From Spirodela intermedia (taxonomy: Eukaryota; Streptophyta; Magnoliopsida; Alismatales; Araceae), in assembly GCA_902729315.2 (NCBI GenBank), contig LR746265.1, positions 6,311,892 to 6,375,891 of the forward strand: 64,000 nucleotides of DNA, written 5' to 3'. Numbering within the stretch: position 1 is the stretch's first letter; each line of letters starts with the position of its first letter. Below, piece after piece: positions 1 through 11,661 of the stretch. Under the pieces are notes generated by a model that saw only the letters and a program-made list of their open reading frames with translations, was not told the DNA's origin and made no database searches. Both the position numbers and the translations under genes were made by a program.

Positions 1-118
1 ATCATCTTCTTCCTTAACATGCGGGTTCAGCCGCTAGGAAGATGATCTCCCAAAATATTTCAAAATTTCCGATTTTGGGCACGAGAATTTTCGTCATGTG
101 GGATCTCTCCTGGCGCAG

Positions 119-265
119 GTGATGCCCAAGCAACAGGGATTCGAGAAAAGGAGGGATCTTTACATGCTCTACCATTACCTCAACCACTACAACTTGTTCG
201 GTTCTGGGTATCGCTCATCTGCAATGTCAATAATCGACGATTACTTGAGGATATTAAAAGCCTAG
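119..265 (+). CDS. Fructosamine-3-kinase family protein, last exon only (partial)
   Basis: This is the terminal coding exon of a gene whose 5' part lies left of the window. It follows a cag acceptor at 116-118 and stops at the tag at 263-265, giving 48 codons. The peptide begins VMPKQQGFEKRRDLYMLYHY and ends in a segment containing LFGSGYRSSAMSIIDDYLRI. I recognise this as the C-terminal end of plant fructosamine/ribulosamine-3-kinases, enzymes that phosphorylate protein-bound ketosamines (glycation adducts) so that they decompose; the plant protein is usually chloroplast-targeted. The catalytic aminoglycoside-kinase-like core is outside the window. The recognition rests on one short exon, but the pattern of aromatic and basic residues is distinctive. 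Confidence 0.8.
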   Translation: MMPKQQGFEKRRDLYMLYHYLNHYNLFGSGYRSSAMSIIDDYLRILKA

Positions 266-773
266 TATCTTCATATAATTCCTGTGAAGCATCGTAAAAC
301 TTATACTGTTCATGGTCGCCATCTTATATCACGGATCTTTGTGCCCGGCCATGGAAAAGGGCCTAGAGAGCTGAGCTTCGATGGTTTCTTGCTATGTAAA
401 AGAGAGTGTGATATGATCGAGAAGGAACCCGTTTTTGTAGAACTGGAAAGAAGGAGACTCTCTGAAAACAATCATCAACCAAGTAGTAGCCACACACAGA
501 GACAGCAAGTGATGTTAGTTTATGATACAATGGAAGCCATTCCATGAGCATTTTGGCTCTCAGTCGACAAAACCCATCTCCCCAGGAGACCAGCCAGAAA
601 CATTCTAGTCTCCAAGAGAGTAGGAACCCATGTAATGTTACCTGGAGGGGCTCCCTGAGATCAATCAAAATATTGAGGAAGAAGGGAGCCCCACCCACCC
701 CCACGAGAAGAAAAAAAGAAAAAAAAAAAAAAGAGAAAAAAAGTGGCGGACTAGTGAAGAACCTGTTCGTATT
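266..773. other. Spacer between converging genes
   Basis: This stretch holds the 3' untranslated DNA of the kinase-like gene (+) and of the F-box gene (-). An A-rich tract lies at about 713-742. The open frames here are short and resemble nothing I know. Confidence 0.6.
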
Positions 774-2811
774 CTACAGAGTCTTCCTAAATCTGCTGTC
801 CACAGACACCCTCTCTGGCCGGACCCCGTGTGGATAGATCACGGCAGAGTCAACACAGAGGCCGCCCTTCGTGTGGGTGCAGTCGATCTGCATCATGGAG
901 AATTTGATCCTGGTGGGGACGGCGGAGCTCTCCACCACGAAGTCCCCGACCTCGTAGTGGACCCAGCTCCCAGGTTCCTCCAAGAAGCACTGCCTCTGGG
1001 TTCCCAGCCCGGTTGAGGTGGCCAGCTGGAACTGTACTGGCTTGATTTCCCACCCGTGGACGTGCTCCGAGTTGCAGACCCGGCGGCCGAGCCGCTTGCA
1101 GGGCCGCCCCAGGTGGAGCCTGAAGAAGAGGCTGTAGGTGCCCGGCGGGAAGCAGAACTCGATCTCCCCATCTACCTCGAACCACCAGGTCTGCTGCAGG
1201 TACGCCACTGTGTGGAATCTGCACAGCCATAAGATTCATCAGGAATCATACAAGTTCTTGGCTGAGAGTAAGAACATTTTCAAATAAAACAGTGTTAAGC
1301 AATGCCTTCCGAACAGTATTCTCGCCCCACCTTCCCCCCCATCGTTTCTGCTATGCCGTTCTAGAAAGGGGATGCATGAAGAAAACATAATCATGGAGGA
1401 ATGCATGAAGAAAACTAGATCGCAATAGATTCACAGAGCTTGGCACTTGCTCCTCTGATACTACTGGAAGGAACAACTAAACGTATCAGGGTGACAATTA
1501 CACAGCGCAGCATGAGATGTGGTCAAGTCGAGATTAACCAGTGGCCATCCTCGATTCACAGGAAGATCTTACAAAGATCGTCAAAAGCACCTGCCAAAAT
1601 GATATCCAGGGACATTTGCAAAGAGTTGCAGAGTTGCCAAACGACAAACTTGGATTTAGCATTTCTCATGAGGATGAAATCAAATCAAAGAACGGGCCAA
1701 AAACTATGACGATCAAAAGATTGCGAGTGCATACATGCTTTCCTCGTGATAAATTCATGGTCGTCATCACCTGAAGAACTGTAGCAAAAGCGTTTAGAAC
1801 AATGGAGGCGATCGCCGTATAGGGTTTTCCTTCATTAGGACTTTGAGCAAACAAGATAGCATCGCCTATAAATGATGAAATATAATCCCGCAGAGGCCAT
1901 CAATTGCTCTCAGATAATGATAATTATTATCAAGTACCATGGGCATAGCAATGAAATCCACATCTTCAGCAGACCAAACTTATTCGAGTATTTCGATTTG
2001 AAATGGAAAAAACTCTCACTAAAACGTAGAATGAAACTGAAAAAATGCCACAGGTATTGATACGGGTCATGTATTTTACCTAGACTCATCTGTTGGAATG
2101 TGGTTCCAATATCTCCGGTCATCGATCCCTGTGATGTATAATGCCTTTGAGGATATCGGCATGCAGATACCACCCTTATACTTGTTCAACCAGAAGATCT
2201 ACATTCACAAAGAATGGGATACCAGTCTGTCAATAACCAGGGCAATTAGAACCGAAGCCCTAAAGATAAATGACATACATGATCGCATTCGAGACCTCTT
2301 TATGATCAGAATCGGGCCTTTCCGCTTTAGGATAGCTTCCTCGAAAATAAAATGGCGGAAACAAGGCGACAAATTCCGGATTGCTCACTGTTTACACACA
2401 AACCTGAATCCTCTGGATCGAATAAGACCCTCTTAGAAGAGTAACAGCAGTAGAAGGCAAAGGAAGACGCACCTTGTTGCCCCCGTCAAATGGGTTTGGG
2501 CGGCAGAGCATCGCGTATATCTCCTTCTTTCCGAGTCTCTTGCCGCCAGCGCGGTTTTTTTGCTCTGCTTCCTCCTCGCTGGCGATCTTCTCCAGTAGAT
2601 AGCCATAATTATTCGGTAGCTTCGACTCCCACACAAAGTCCGCCGATGCCGCCCCCTGGAACGCCCGGTTCAGACGCGCAAGCCGGCAGATCTCCGGCGG
2701 GTCGAGATGCATCAGCACCGACGCCACGCAGGCCTCCGGTAGGTCACCGAGCCCCGGCGCGTTGCACTCCTCGCCGTCCGGCCACAGGATGCTCGACGCC
2801 CCAGCACCCAT
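774..2811 (-). CDS. F-box protein PP2-A12/A13/A15 type (F-box plus phloem protein 2 domain)
   Basis: The model has three exons on the minus strand: 2811-2473, 2198-2080 and 1218-774. It totals 903 nt and 300 residues, with canonical GT-AG splices and unbroken frame. Residues about 20-70 form the F-box ([20 protein letters not shown]). From about residue 110 to the end runs the PP2 lectin-like domain, including [40 protein letters not shown] and [12 protein letters not shown]-box/PP2 proteins are substrate receptors of SCF ubiquitin ligases: the F-box binds SKP1/ASK, and the PP2 domain is thought to bind glycoprotein or other ligands. The N-terminus MGAGAS fits an N-myristoylation signal. Total length is typical of the family. 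The assignment to the A12-A15 subgroup is by resemblance. Confidence 0.93.
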
Positions 2812-4425
2812 GACTGCCGATTCCCAGCTCCGACAAACGAACCCCCGATTCCAACCCTAATCAATCCCCGCCGGTAGCTGAACTCTTCTAATTTGTCCGT
2901 CACTGCGGCAAATGGATCGACGGTGATCTGAACAGGTTCAGGGTCTTAGAGGAGAGGAGGAGGGCAAGCCTGCGATTGCTTCTCCACCTCCTCAGGACCA
3001 CACCCATCCGCCAATCTGCCCTCCGCCCAGACCTAAAGAAAGACAGATGGAAGCACACGACGAAGGGAACCAGAAACGAGGAAGAGGAATATGGAGGAAC
3101 CCAGGACCGCAGGTCATCTACACGCACTCCATTTATCAGAGAGGAGAGAGAGGGATTTGCAGAGCGGTTTAGACTAGTCGTGGATTACGCTGCGGATGAG
3201 GAGAGAGAACAAAAACAGTTTTTAAGGGAAACCTTTCCAATATCGGGCTTCTCTTCCGGGAGTGCCCCCGCCCTCCTTTCTGGCCCAGACGTGGTAAAAC
3301 GGTCAAAGACGACGATTTGTTGGACCCCGTCAAATTCCCGCGGTCTTGACCGGGAAAGAGAGGGGGGAGGGGAAGTCTTTGACCTAGTTGAGAGCGGCTC
3401 GGGTTTGACCTGTCAACGGATCCACAGTGGGCCCCGAGGATGAAAGAGGGATCCATAGACTCTGACTAATCCGGATGAAGACGAGAAGGATAAGTTCTGA
3501 GAAAGAGTGATGTCGGACAGGCTCTGCCATTAGCTGTCCGAAGAAGTCGCCGACAAGAGGTAGCTGCCAAGAGGGAAAGGAGGAATAAACAAACGGCAAA
3601 AGCAGCGACGGGCATGTGATCACCGGGGGCTCTTCGGGAACCTTCGTTTCCGACGCCGGCAGACCCTCTCCGGCCGCACAGCCGAGCGACGGCGTGGATC
3701 CGACTCACTCAGGAGTTCGATTAGGCCACACCGCGTGGCCCACCTTCTGACGGACCATACAGCGGCAGGTGGGGGCCTCCGCCGCGCATTGATGCCGAAA
3801 CGTGCGAGCAGAGGGAGGAGCATCGGGGATCCCGGCGGGCCATTCACGTCATCGGTCGAGGTCTTCTCCTGCTCGACCCCCCCGGTGAGCGCTGGAGCCT
3901 CGACGTTTTCCAGCGTGGGGAGCGAGTGAGACAGTTCATCATTTGCATGCATAAGTTGACTGACTAAATTCTGTACAAGTTTCGCCGTCAAGATGGCGAG
4001 TGGAGGATGACCTAACTTGCCATTAAAAAGGAGAAGCTTGGAGGGTTCCTGCCCGTTGTTTCAGATTCTTGCGGGGAATAAGGCGGAGGGGGTTCGTCGT
4101 CGACGGCTCCCTCTTCTGCACGGTCTCCTGGTTCTGAAATGGCTGGAGGCTGCCGCCGTTCTGGGGAGAGTAAGATATCTTACTTCTCCGTTTCGTCGCG
4201 GGGTTGCCATGGGATACGCAAGCTCGGCTGACTGACCTCATCTTCGAATGACTTCTTTTTTTGTTTCGGTATGCCTTGTTCCAACGGCCTTCGATCACTG
4301 TCAAGGCCGGTTTCCCCAACCCTTTCGAGCAAAAAAAATCCAGTAGGCTGCAGGCACTACCAAGGAGATAAGCCAAAGGTCCGCGGGGCTACGCCGACCA
4401 TCTTCTGTCCGGGCATGAGGGAGGC

Positions 4426-4468
<43 letters not shown>

Positions 4469-5569
4469 TAAGTTCTCAAGTCTACTCAGCCAGAGACCAT
4501 TGACCAAACGGCTTCACTTCACCGTTGGCTAACATAAAGAACACAAAAATGGGGGTATTTCACCATAATTTGATTATTCAGTTTCCAATAAATAACTCAT
4601 ACTGGGGAGACATTTCATCTGTACATAAGAAGAAATATATTAAAAACAACAATCTCGCCATTTTCTTCGTATGATTGTTACTGGAATATTTAATGCTGCC
4701 TTTTTTTTCTAAAAAAAAAGAATCAAAATATTTAAAGTTGGTTTATATCTTCACAATTCTTAAAAAGAATCAAAATCATGCTTTATTGAATGCATACATC
4801 ATCAATACCCGCGGAAGAAACTGGAAATTATTATTTTATTTTATGAATGCACTCAATTATCCAGCGACTGATGTGATCATTTTTTTGAATATTTTCGACG
4901 TGTGTTCAGTTGAGAGATCATAAAAGACAAACACTAGCACAAATTTGCGCCTCAATTCAAATTAGTAAAATTTATCATATCCTACTAAATATCTATGAAC
5001 TAAAAGTGCACGGCGTAGAGAGCATCACAAGTTTTTTAACGTAAGACAGAATGATCATATGTGGTGATAGCTGCTGCTGAGCCTGAAGCATGACCGGATT
5101 TGGGTTTGGTTCAAGCTTGGATTAAGCTAAGTTGAGTAGGATTTAGATCCAATTGAAAACTCGTTGGCCTTTTTCTACGTTTACCTTAGATAATAGTGAT
5201 TAATTAGAACCCCCCCTAAGTGGGTGAGTTACCACGGAGCAGAGGAAAAAAACTCCGCGATTAACCGTGCCCGAGTGCGAGTGAGAGCAAGTTTTGCCCG
5301 CACCTACGCGCACTTTCGCCTCAGCCCACACCTAACGCAAGTTTTGCAACCGGTGTCGCTATCAACAGACCGCCGAACATCGCTGAGCTCATGCGTAGAT
5401 CTGGTGCCTAAATAATTTGTCCTCTCTCTCTCTCTCTCCTTCTCTCTTCTTCTTCTTGAAACCGATTAGTGGCTTTCATCCTCTGGCACGGCTACTCTTG
5501 TCATCATGATATCCAAGATCCATCACCGTTCGTCGATTATACCTGCCTCTTCTCCACACCAAGGCCGCT
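2812..5569. other. Divergent intergenic region between F-box gene and P450
   Basis: About 2.8 kb carries the upstream regions of the F-box gene (leftward) and the P450 (rightward). It has a GC-rich part (2820-4240), a GA microsatellite at about 4428-4465, an AT-rich part (4550-5220) and a CT tract at about 5422-5438, close upstream of the P450 start. A 123-codon minus-strand ORF at 3620-3991 (MTAKLVQNLVSQLMHANDEL...) matches no family I know and becomes basic and low-complexity at its C-terminus. I do not call it a gene. Confidence 0.5.
4428..4465. repeat. (GA)n microsatellite
   Basis: An uninterrupted GA dinucleotide run of about 19 units. It lies between the divergent F-box and P450 genes. 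Confidence 0.9.
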
Positions 5570-6666
5570 ATGGGGTCGTCGCTGCTGCTGTTTCTGGTTC
5601 TCTTATTCCCTGTTCTTCTCTCACTCTTCTGGCGATCAAGGAAACAGACGAACCTCCCCCCGGGACCCCGTCCATGGCCGGCGATCGGCAACATCCCCCA
5701 CCTCATGCTCCGGCAGGCAGTCACCGGGCAGCGTCTCCACGCATCCCTCGCCGCAATTGCCGAGGATTACGGGCCCCTCATCTACCTCCGCCTCGGAGCC
5801 CGAGAGCTCGTCGTTGCGTCGTCACCGTCCGCCGCCGCGCAGGTGTTGAAGACCAACGACCGGGTGCTCTGCGCCAGGTACGTCCCTGCTGCATACCGGG
5901 TGCCCATCTACGCCGACCACTCGTTGATCTGGCACGCCCGCTGCGACGACAACTGGAGGTCCCTCCGCACGATCTTCCGGGCGGATCTCCTGTCTTCCCC
6001 CTCGCTCGCGAGGCACGCCCCAGCTAGAGAGAGGAAAGCCGGAGAGATGGCCCGGTTCCTGCTTAGCAGAGCCGGCAAGGAAGTCAAGATCGGGAAGGTA
6101 ATTTTCATCACCTTTTTCAACATGGTCGGCAACATCATCTTCTCCAGGGACGTCCTCTCGCTGGAGGAAGGGAAGGGCTGGTTCCCCGAGCTGAAGAGCC
6201 ACATGGCGAGGATGCTGGAGCTTGCGGTGGTGCCGTGCATCGAGGACTTTTTCCCGGGGATGACCGGGGGATTTGACCTAGATGGATTGAAGCATCAGGT
6301 ACAGACCTACCTGGAGAAGCTCTACGGCATATGGGATGAAATCATGATGCAGCGGAGCGAGGAGACACAAGACAAGGACTTCACGAAGATGCTGCTGGAT
6401 CACGGTATCCGAGATAACCAGCTGAAGGCCTTGATCTTGGTGCTTCTCTCAGATCGTCTTGTGTTTAGAGTACCACTATCCTCTGATTAGATTTATATGA
6501 TTGATCGATACCTGCTTTCTATTTTTTTTAGGACATCTTCACTGCAGGATCAGACACATCCGCGGCTCTGGCCGAATGGATAATGTCGGAGCTCGTGAGG
6601 AGTCCGGACGTGATGAAGCGAGTCAGGGAGGAGCTAATACAGGTCATGGGGCCTCCGCCGACAGGC

Positions 6667-6671
6667 GACCA
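6667..6671. repeat. Target-site duplication, left copy (GACCA)
   Basis: The five bases GACCA lie immediately before the TGTCAG end of the left LTR. They are identical to the five bases directly after the right LTR at 11657-11661. A five-bp duplication is what Ty1-copia integrase produces. One copy is ancestral P450 exon sequence. Confidence 0.92.
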
Positions 6672-6975
6672 TGTCAGAAACTCGCCGGAGAGACGACGGC
6701 AGTTAAGACGTCGCCGGCGAGATCACCTCACGAGTCACAAGAAAAATAGCAGGAGGAACAAGGAAAACTTTCTCTCTCTTGAAAAACTCTTACAATCCTC
6801 TTTAAATAAGAAAACAAAGGGGGGAAAGAAATAACCGTAAGTAATAACTAGCTGGCCAAGACTGACCAGTAATATGCAGGAAATTCCGTATTACCGCACA
6901 ATATGCTCTGACGTGTACACATTATGCCGTTATGCGAACAGGGCGGGGGCACATGCAAGGCTCTCATTCACAACA
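6672..6975 (-). repeat. 3' LTR of the Copia element (304 bp)
   Basis: On the plus strand it starts TGTCAGAAAC and ends TTCACAACA. It shares a core of about 110 bp and an end block of about 55 bp with the right LTR. It also carries 65 bp (6691-6755) missing from the right LTR, and a 51-bp segment (6869-6919) where the right LTR has 25 unrelated bases. Confidence 0.92.
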
Positions 6976-9900
6976 ATCTCCTCCTGAGCCTTGCTGTGCT
7001 TACCACGAACATCAACGAGGCCAATCTTGGCACGAAACTCATAGAACTTGACTTTTCCGAGTGACTTCGTCAGAACGTCTCCTAACTGTTCTTCACTCCT
7101 GATGAACTCCACGTTGATCTGACCCTTTTCTGTAGATTCTCAGATAAGATGATACTTCACTTCAATGTGCTTGTTATGTCCATAGAGAACCGGGTTCTTG
7201 ATCAACGCTATGGCAGACTTATTGTCCACCCTCAGCATCAGCACGCTTGGTGCTGAGCCATGCACCTCTGCTAGCACCTGAGCGAGCCACACACCTTGGC
7301 AGGCAGCATTGGTGGCCGCAATGTACTCTGCCTCACAGCTAGACTGAGCCACCGCCTTCTGTTTCATCAACTGCCAAGTAATTGGGCTGTTGGCCAAGAA
7401 GAAAATAACTTCAACCGTGCTCTTTAGAGCATCAACATCACCAGCGAAGTCACTATCGCTGAATCCTGTCAACTGGACTTGCTCCTCCTTCTTTCTTTCA
7501 TACTTGAGACCCCAGCTCTTGGTTCCCACCACATAGCGGAGAATTTGCTTCACAGCAGCCAAGTGATCCTTTCGTGGCTCCTCCAGAAAATGACTCACAT
7601 AGCCAACAGCAAATGCTAGGTCTAGACGAGTATTGACCAGGTACCTGAGACTCCGCACAATGCTTCTGTATGCTGTTGCATCCACCAGCGGCTCCGTGCT
7701 CCTCTTACTCAATTTCATACGCGTTGCCATTAGTACTTGACAGGGATTGCATCCTGCCATGCCACTCCTCTCCAGAATCTTGGCGGCGTAGGCCACTTGG
7801 TTGATCGAGGTGCCCCCCGCGCTCTGCCTGACTTCAATGCCAAGATAGTAGTGAAGCAGGCCGAGGTCGTTCATCCTGAATGCGTCAGCCATCTCCTTTT
7901 TGAACTGCTTGATGTCGTCGCAGCTGGTGCCGATGATCACCAGGTCGTCAACGTACACCCCGACCACCAGCTGCGCCTCCCCGTTCCGCTTGGTGTAGAT
8001 GGCATGTTCCAAGGGACTCCTCCTGAATCTGAACGATAGGAGCGTTTCGTCCAGCTTCGCGTTCCAGGCCCTAGGCGCTTGATGCAAGCCGTAGAGTGCC
8101 TTCTTCAGCTTGAACACCTTGTGCTCATTGTCCGTGCTGATGAAACCGGCCAGCTGCTCCACGTACACCTCTTCCTTGAGATCGCCATTCCAGAACGCCG
8201 ACTTGACATCCATGTGGTGCACCTCCCACCCCTCGTGCGCCGCGAGAGCGATGAGAAGGCGCACCGTGTCCAGCCGCGCCACAGGTGCGAACACCTCGTC
8301 GTAGTCGATCCCCTGGCGTTGCGCATAGCCCTTCACCACCAGGCGCGCCTTGTACTTCGCCACGGCTCTGTTTTCATCCCGCTTCACCTTGTACACCCAC
8401 TTCAACCCGATCGCCCGGCGATCATGTGGGAGGTCAACCAGGGACCAGGTGCGGTTCTCCTCGATCGATGCCATCTCCTCCTCCATAGCCTTCCTCCAGC
8501 TCGGGTGGCCCTCTGCTTCAGCAAAAGAGACCGGCTCATCAGAACTTACAGTGTGCAGCTCCTCTGCAATTAACGTCCGCGACGCGAGACCACGCGGCGA
8601 GGCCAGTCAAACGATGTTGTCGATCTTGCGGAACCGGAGTGGCGCATCATCGTGATTAGCATCCAGGTGGTCGATGTGGACACTGGGTGGAGTGGCGAAC
8701 TCCACCTCCTCTCCTCCATCTTCAATCGGCACCGCTCCCCCACTGTAGTGCACGGACGGTGGCGACATCGGCTCCGGTCCTGGCGCATCATCATCAAGTA
8801 CCTCGATGGCGCCATCGAGCTCCGGAGGTACCTGGTTCCCGACGGCATACTCCAATGTGAACATGTCGTCGTGGCTGCCCACATCCCCCTGCTCCGCGCC
8901 GCTGCCCAATCCCACTGGGCATTTTCGTCGAACACCACGTCCCGTGTCACATGGACACGCCTCGTGGTGGGATCGTAGGCACGGTAGGCCTTTGATCCGC
9001 ACTCGTAGCCGATGAAGATCATCTTGCGGCCGCGGTCCTCCAGCTGCTTCTTGAGATGCGGTGTCGTGTTCAGGACGTAGGCGATGCATCCGAACACCTT
9101 CAGATGGTGCACCGCCGGCTTCTTCCCGTGCCATACCTCGAAAGGCGTCATGTCGTCCACGCTCTTCGTCGGACACCGGTTCAGGATGTATACAGCAGTT
9201 GTCACTGCCTCACCCCAAAACCAGCCCGGCAGCCCCTTTGCCTTGAGCATGCTCCTCGCGGTTGCTACCACCGTGCCGTTCCTGCGCTCGACGATGCCAT
9301 TCTGCTGCGGGCTGTATGGCGCCGTGTGTTGACGATGAATACCTTCTCCCGCGCAGTACTCCGCGAACTCATGTGAGGTGAATTCGCCGCCCCGATCAGT
9401 ACGGAGCGCTCCCAGCTTCAGTCCTGACTCGCCTTCTGCCCGAGCCTTGATCTTCTTTCTCCTTGATGGCCACCGCAGCACGGTCCTTTGAAGGCAGCAT
9501 GGCCACCCACATGTACCGGCTTCGATCATCCACGAGCAGCAGGAAGTACTTGCTGCCGTTTGGCGTTTCCGGCGCAATCGGACCACAGAGGTCGCTGTGC
9601 ACCAGCTCCAGAACACCCGGTACTCTCCCTGCTCGGGGAACGGCGACCGCTTCTGCTTGCCAGCGAGACACGCCTCACACAGCTGGTCCACCTGACCAAC
9701 TGCCGGCAACCCGCGCACCAGCTCCTCCCGAGCCATCTTCCGCAGCGCGGTCATGTTGACATATCCGAGGCGCGCGTGCCATTTCCAAGCTTCTTCGACT
9801 GCCCGCGCCTCCAGGCACACCTGCAGAACTAGCTTGGCGTGGAGAATGTACAGCCGGTTCTCTCCGCGCATGACCTTCGCCAGGAGCCGTCCGCCTGGCT

Positions 9901-11317
9901 CATGGATCTTCATCGCCCCCTTCTCGATGTCGATATGGTACCCGGCCTCATCGAGTTGGCCGACGCTGACGATGTTCGTCGTCAGTCGGGGAATGTAATG
10001 CACCCCCGCGAAGGACCGGTGCTCGCCGTTCTTGTACAGGAACACGATTGCCCCCCGGCCTTCGATCCGCGCCACCGAGTCGTCGCCGAACCGCACCGTC
10101 CCAAGTACCTCCGTGTCCAGCTCGGTGAAAGCCGTACGGGGACCCGACATGTGGTTCGTGGCGCCCGTGTCCACGACCCACGCCTCCTCATCACGCATCT
10201 CCTCCTCTTCAAGGTGGGCGAACACCTTCTCTTCCCGCAGATGGATCTGGGTCTGGGCGCCTGGCTTCTTCTCTTCTTTGGCGGCCCCTCCATTGACGGG
10301 GACCCCTTTTGCTCCCGGCGGCGGTGGGCTTGCACGCCGGAGCCGATCCTTTGCCTGCGGAGTCACAGCAAAACGTGGTGGAGTGGAGGTTGGTGGCGGC
10401 GCCGTCGATATGGCCGTCGTTGACTTCACGAAAAGGAGCGAGGCCTCCTCCTCATTCTGGACGACGTGGGCCTGCTCTTTCTTGGGCTTGGAGCGGCACT
10501 CGCAGGCCCAGTGGCCTAGCTTCCCGCATCTCCTGCACTCATCACCGCTGGGCCGGCCTGAGTTGCCCGTCAGGCCGCCTGATGACGAGCCCTTGTCGCT
10601 GCCACGGTCGCGCCCGCGCCCGCGCCCATGTCTGCCACGAGGCGTCACGCTGCTGCTACCTCCACCACCAGTTTTCTCAGCATCACGCTTCCTCCGCCGT
10701 GCGTCCCACTCTTCCTCGGTCAGGTACAGCTTGCCGTCGTGTTGCATAGCCGACGGCGGTTCCTCGAAGGCATCCTCCGCCGCCTTGAGCCGACCCGTCA
10801 AATCCACGACGGTGAGCGTCGACACGTCGAGCAGCATCGTGATCGCGACCACGATCTGCCTGAAACGCTGGGGAACACTGCGGATTATCGTCTCCACTAC
10901 CTGCGTCTCTTTGACCTTGTCGCCGAGGGTGGTGAGAGTCGACGCCATGCTGTTGAGACGCAGCGCGTAGTCCTCAACAGACTCTCCCTCCTTGAACGTC
11001 GCCGAGTCGAACTGCCGCCGCAAGTTCTGAGCCGACGTCTTCTTTACGCGGTCATCGCCGATCCGCATGGTGGCGATAGCCTCCCAGGCCTCCTTGGCCG
11101 TCTCCTTGTTCGCGATCACCGGCCACATTTCCGGCGGCACGGCGCTGCAGAGCGCGTCGAGCGCCTGCATGTTTTCATGGGGTTCGACGCCCCCTTTCTC
11201 AATGGCGGTCCAGAGCAACCGGGCTCTGAGCTTGACCTTCATGAGCAGTGCCCAGTTGGAGTAGTTGGTCTTGGTGAGCATTGGGAACCCGGTCCCGGCG
11301 CTCACCTCACGAATCAC
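6930..11317 (-). pseudogene. Copia gag-pol polyprotein, frame-broken
   Basis: The gag part starts near 11317 and carries a CCHC zinc knuckle (CRRCGKLGHWACEC) at about 10496-10540. The protease motif DTGATNHM lies near 10150, and the integrase region runs from about 9790 to 9060 (for example RTDRGGEF and SPQQNGIVERRN). Reverse transcriptase lies at about 8500-7700 with YVDDL near 7945, and RNase H follows. The frame is lost near 9630 and regained near 9440. It shifts again near 8920 and near 8600. An in-frame tga falls near 7140, after which homologous sequence continues to about 6930. The breaks are consistent with an old or defective copy. Confidence 0.9.
6976..6987 (-). other. Polypurine tract of the Copia element
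   Basis: On the minus strand a purine-rich stretch, AGGAGGAGAT, directly abuts the 3' LTR. That is the expected position for the plus-strand primer. Confidence 0.7.
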
Positions 11318-11426
11318 CCTCTAGACCACGCCGTCCTTTCCTCCTGCCATAGCGCGTTTCGATTGCGCGTTCTCGATTCCAACGGCTGTACCTTGCCGCG
11401 ATCGAGTCCCGGGCCGCAACCTGGGA

Positions 11427-11438
11427 GCTCTGATACCA
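11427..11438 (-). other. Primer-binding site (initiator tRNA-Met type)
   Basis: On the minus strand, two bases inside the 5' LTR, the sequence TGGTATCAGAGC occurs. It is the standard plant Ty1-copia primer-binding site, complementary to the initiator methionine tRNA 3' end. Confidence 0.92.
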
Positions 11439-11440
11439 AT

Positions 11441-11656
11441 TGTCAGAAACTCGCCGGAGGAACAAGGAAAACTTTCTCTCTCTTGAAAAACTCTTACAGT
11501 CCTCTTTAAATAAGAAAACAAAGGAGGGAAAGAAATAACCGTAAGTAATAACTAGCTGGCCAAGACTGACCACGTTAGAGCACTTCTCGCATAACCGCAT
11601 TATGCCGTTATGCGAACAGGGCGGGGGGGCCACGTGCAAGGCTCCCGTTCACAACA
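11441..11656 (-). repeat. 5' LTR of the Copia element (216 bp)
   Basis: It has the same ends as the left LTR but is 88 bp shorter. The junction CGCCGGAGGAAC corresponds to the left LTR with 65 bp removed between two GGAG tetramers. Confidence 0.92.
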
Positions 11657-11661
11657 GACCA
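11657..11661. repeat. Target-site duplication, right copy (GACCA)
   Basis: Matches the left copy at 6667-6671. The P450 reading frame continues directly after it at 11662. Confidence 0.92.

Larger units (their letters stand above)
6672..11656 (-). mobile_element. Ty1-copia LTR retrotransposon inserted in P450 exon 2
   Basis: The element is 4985 bp, lies antisense to the P450, is bounded by TG...CA ends and is flanked by GACCA duplications. Reading leftward it has a 5' LTR (11656-11441), a primer-binding site matching the 3' end of initiator tRNA-Met, then gag, protease, integrase, reverse transcriptase and RNase H, a purine-rich stretch, and a 3' LTR (6975-6672). The order protease-integrase-RT defines the copia superfamily. 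Both LTRs are short. The coding region is broken in several places, so the copy is probably non-autonomous now. I did not assign a lineage. Confidence 0.95.

Noticed and set aside
2098-2436. Plus-strand ORF across F-box gene exon 2 and intron 1
   Set aside because: The minus strand encodes the conserved PP2 segment with correct splice sites.
5506-6027. Alternative plus-strand frame over P450 exon 1
   Set aside because: The frame starting at 5570 has the P450 anchor and hinge; this one is a GC-rich shadow.
10032-11509. Long plus-strand ORFs (312 and 293 codons) within the P450 interruption
   Set aside because: They are antisense to the Copia gag and protease region, which has clear retroelement motifs on the minus strand.
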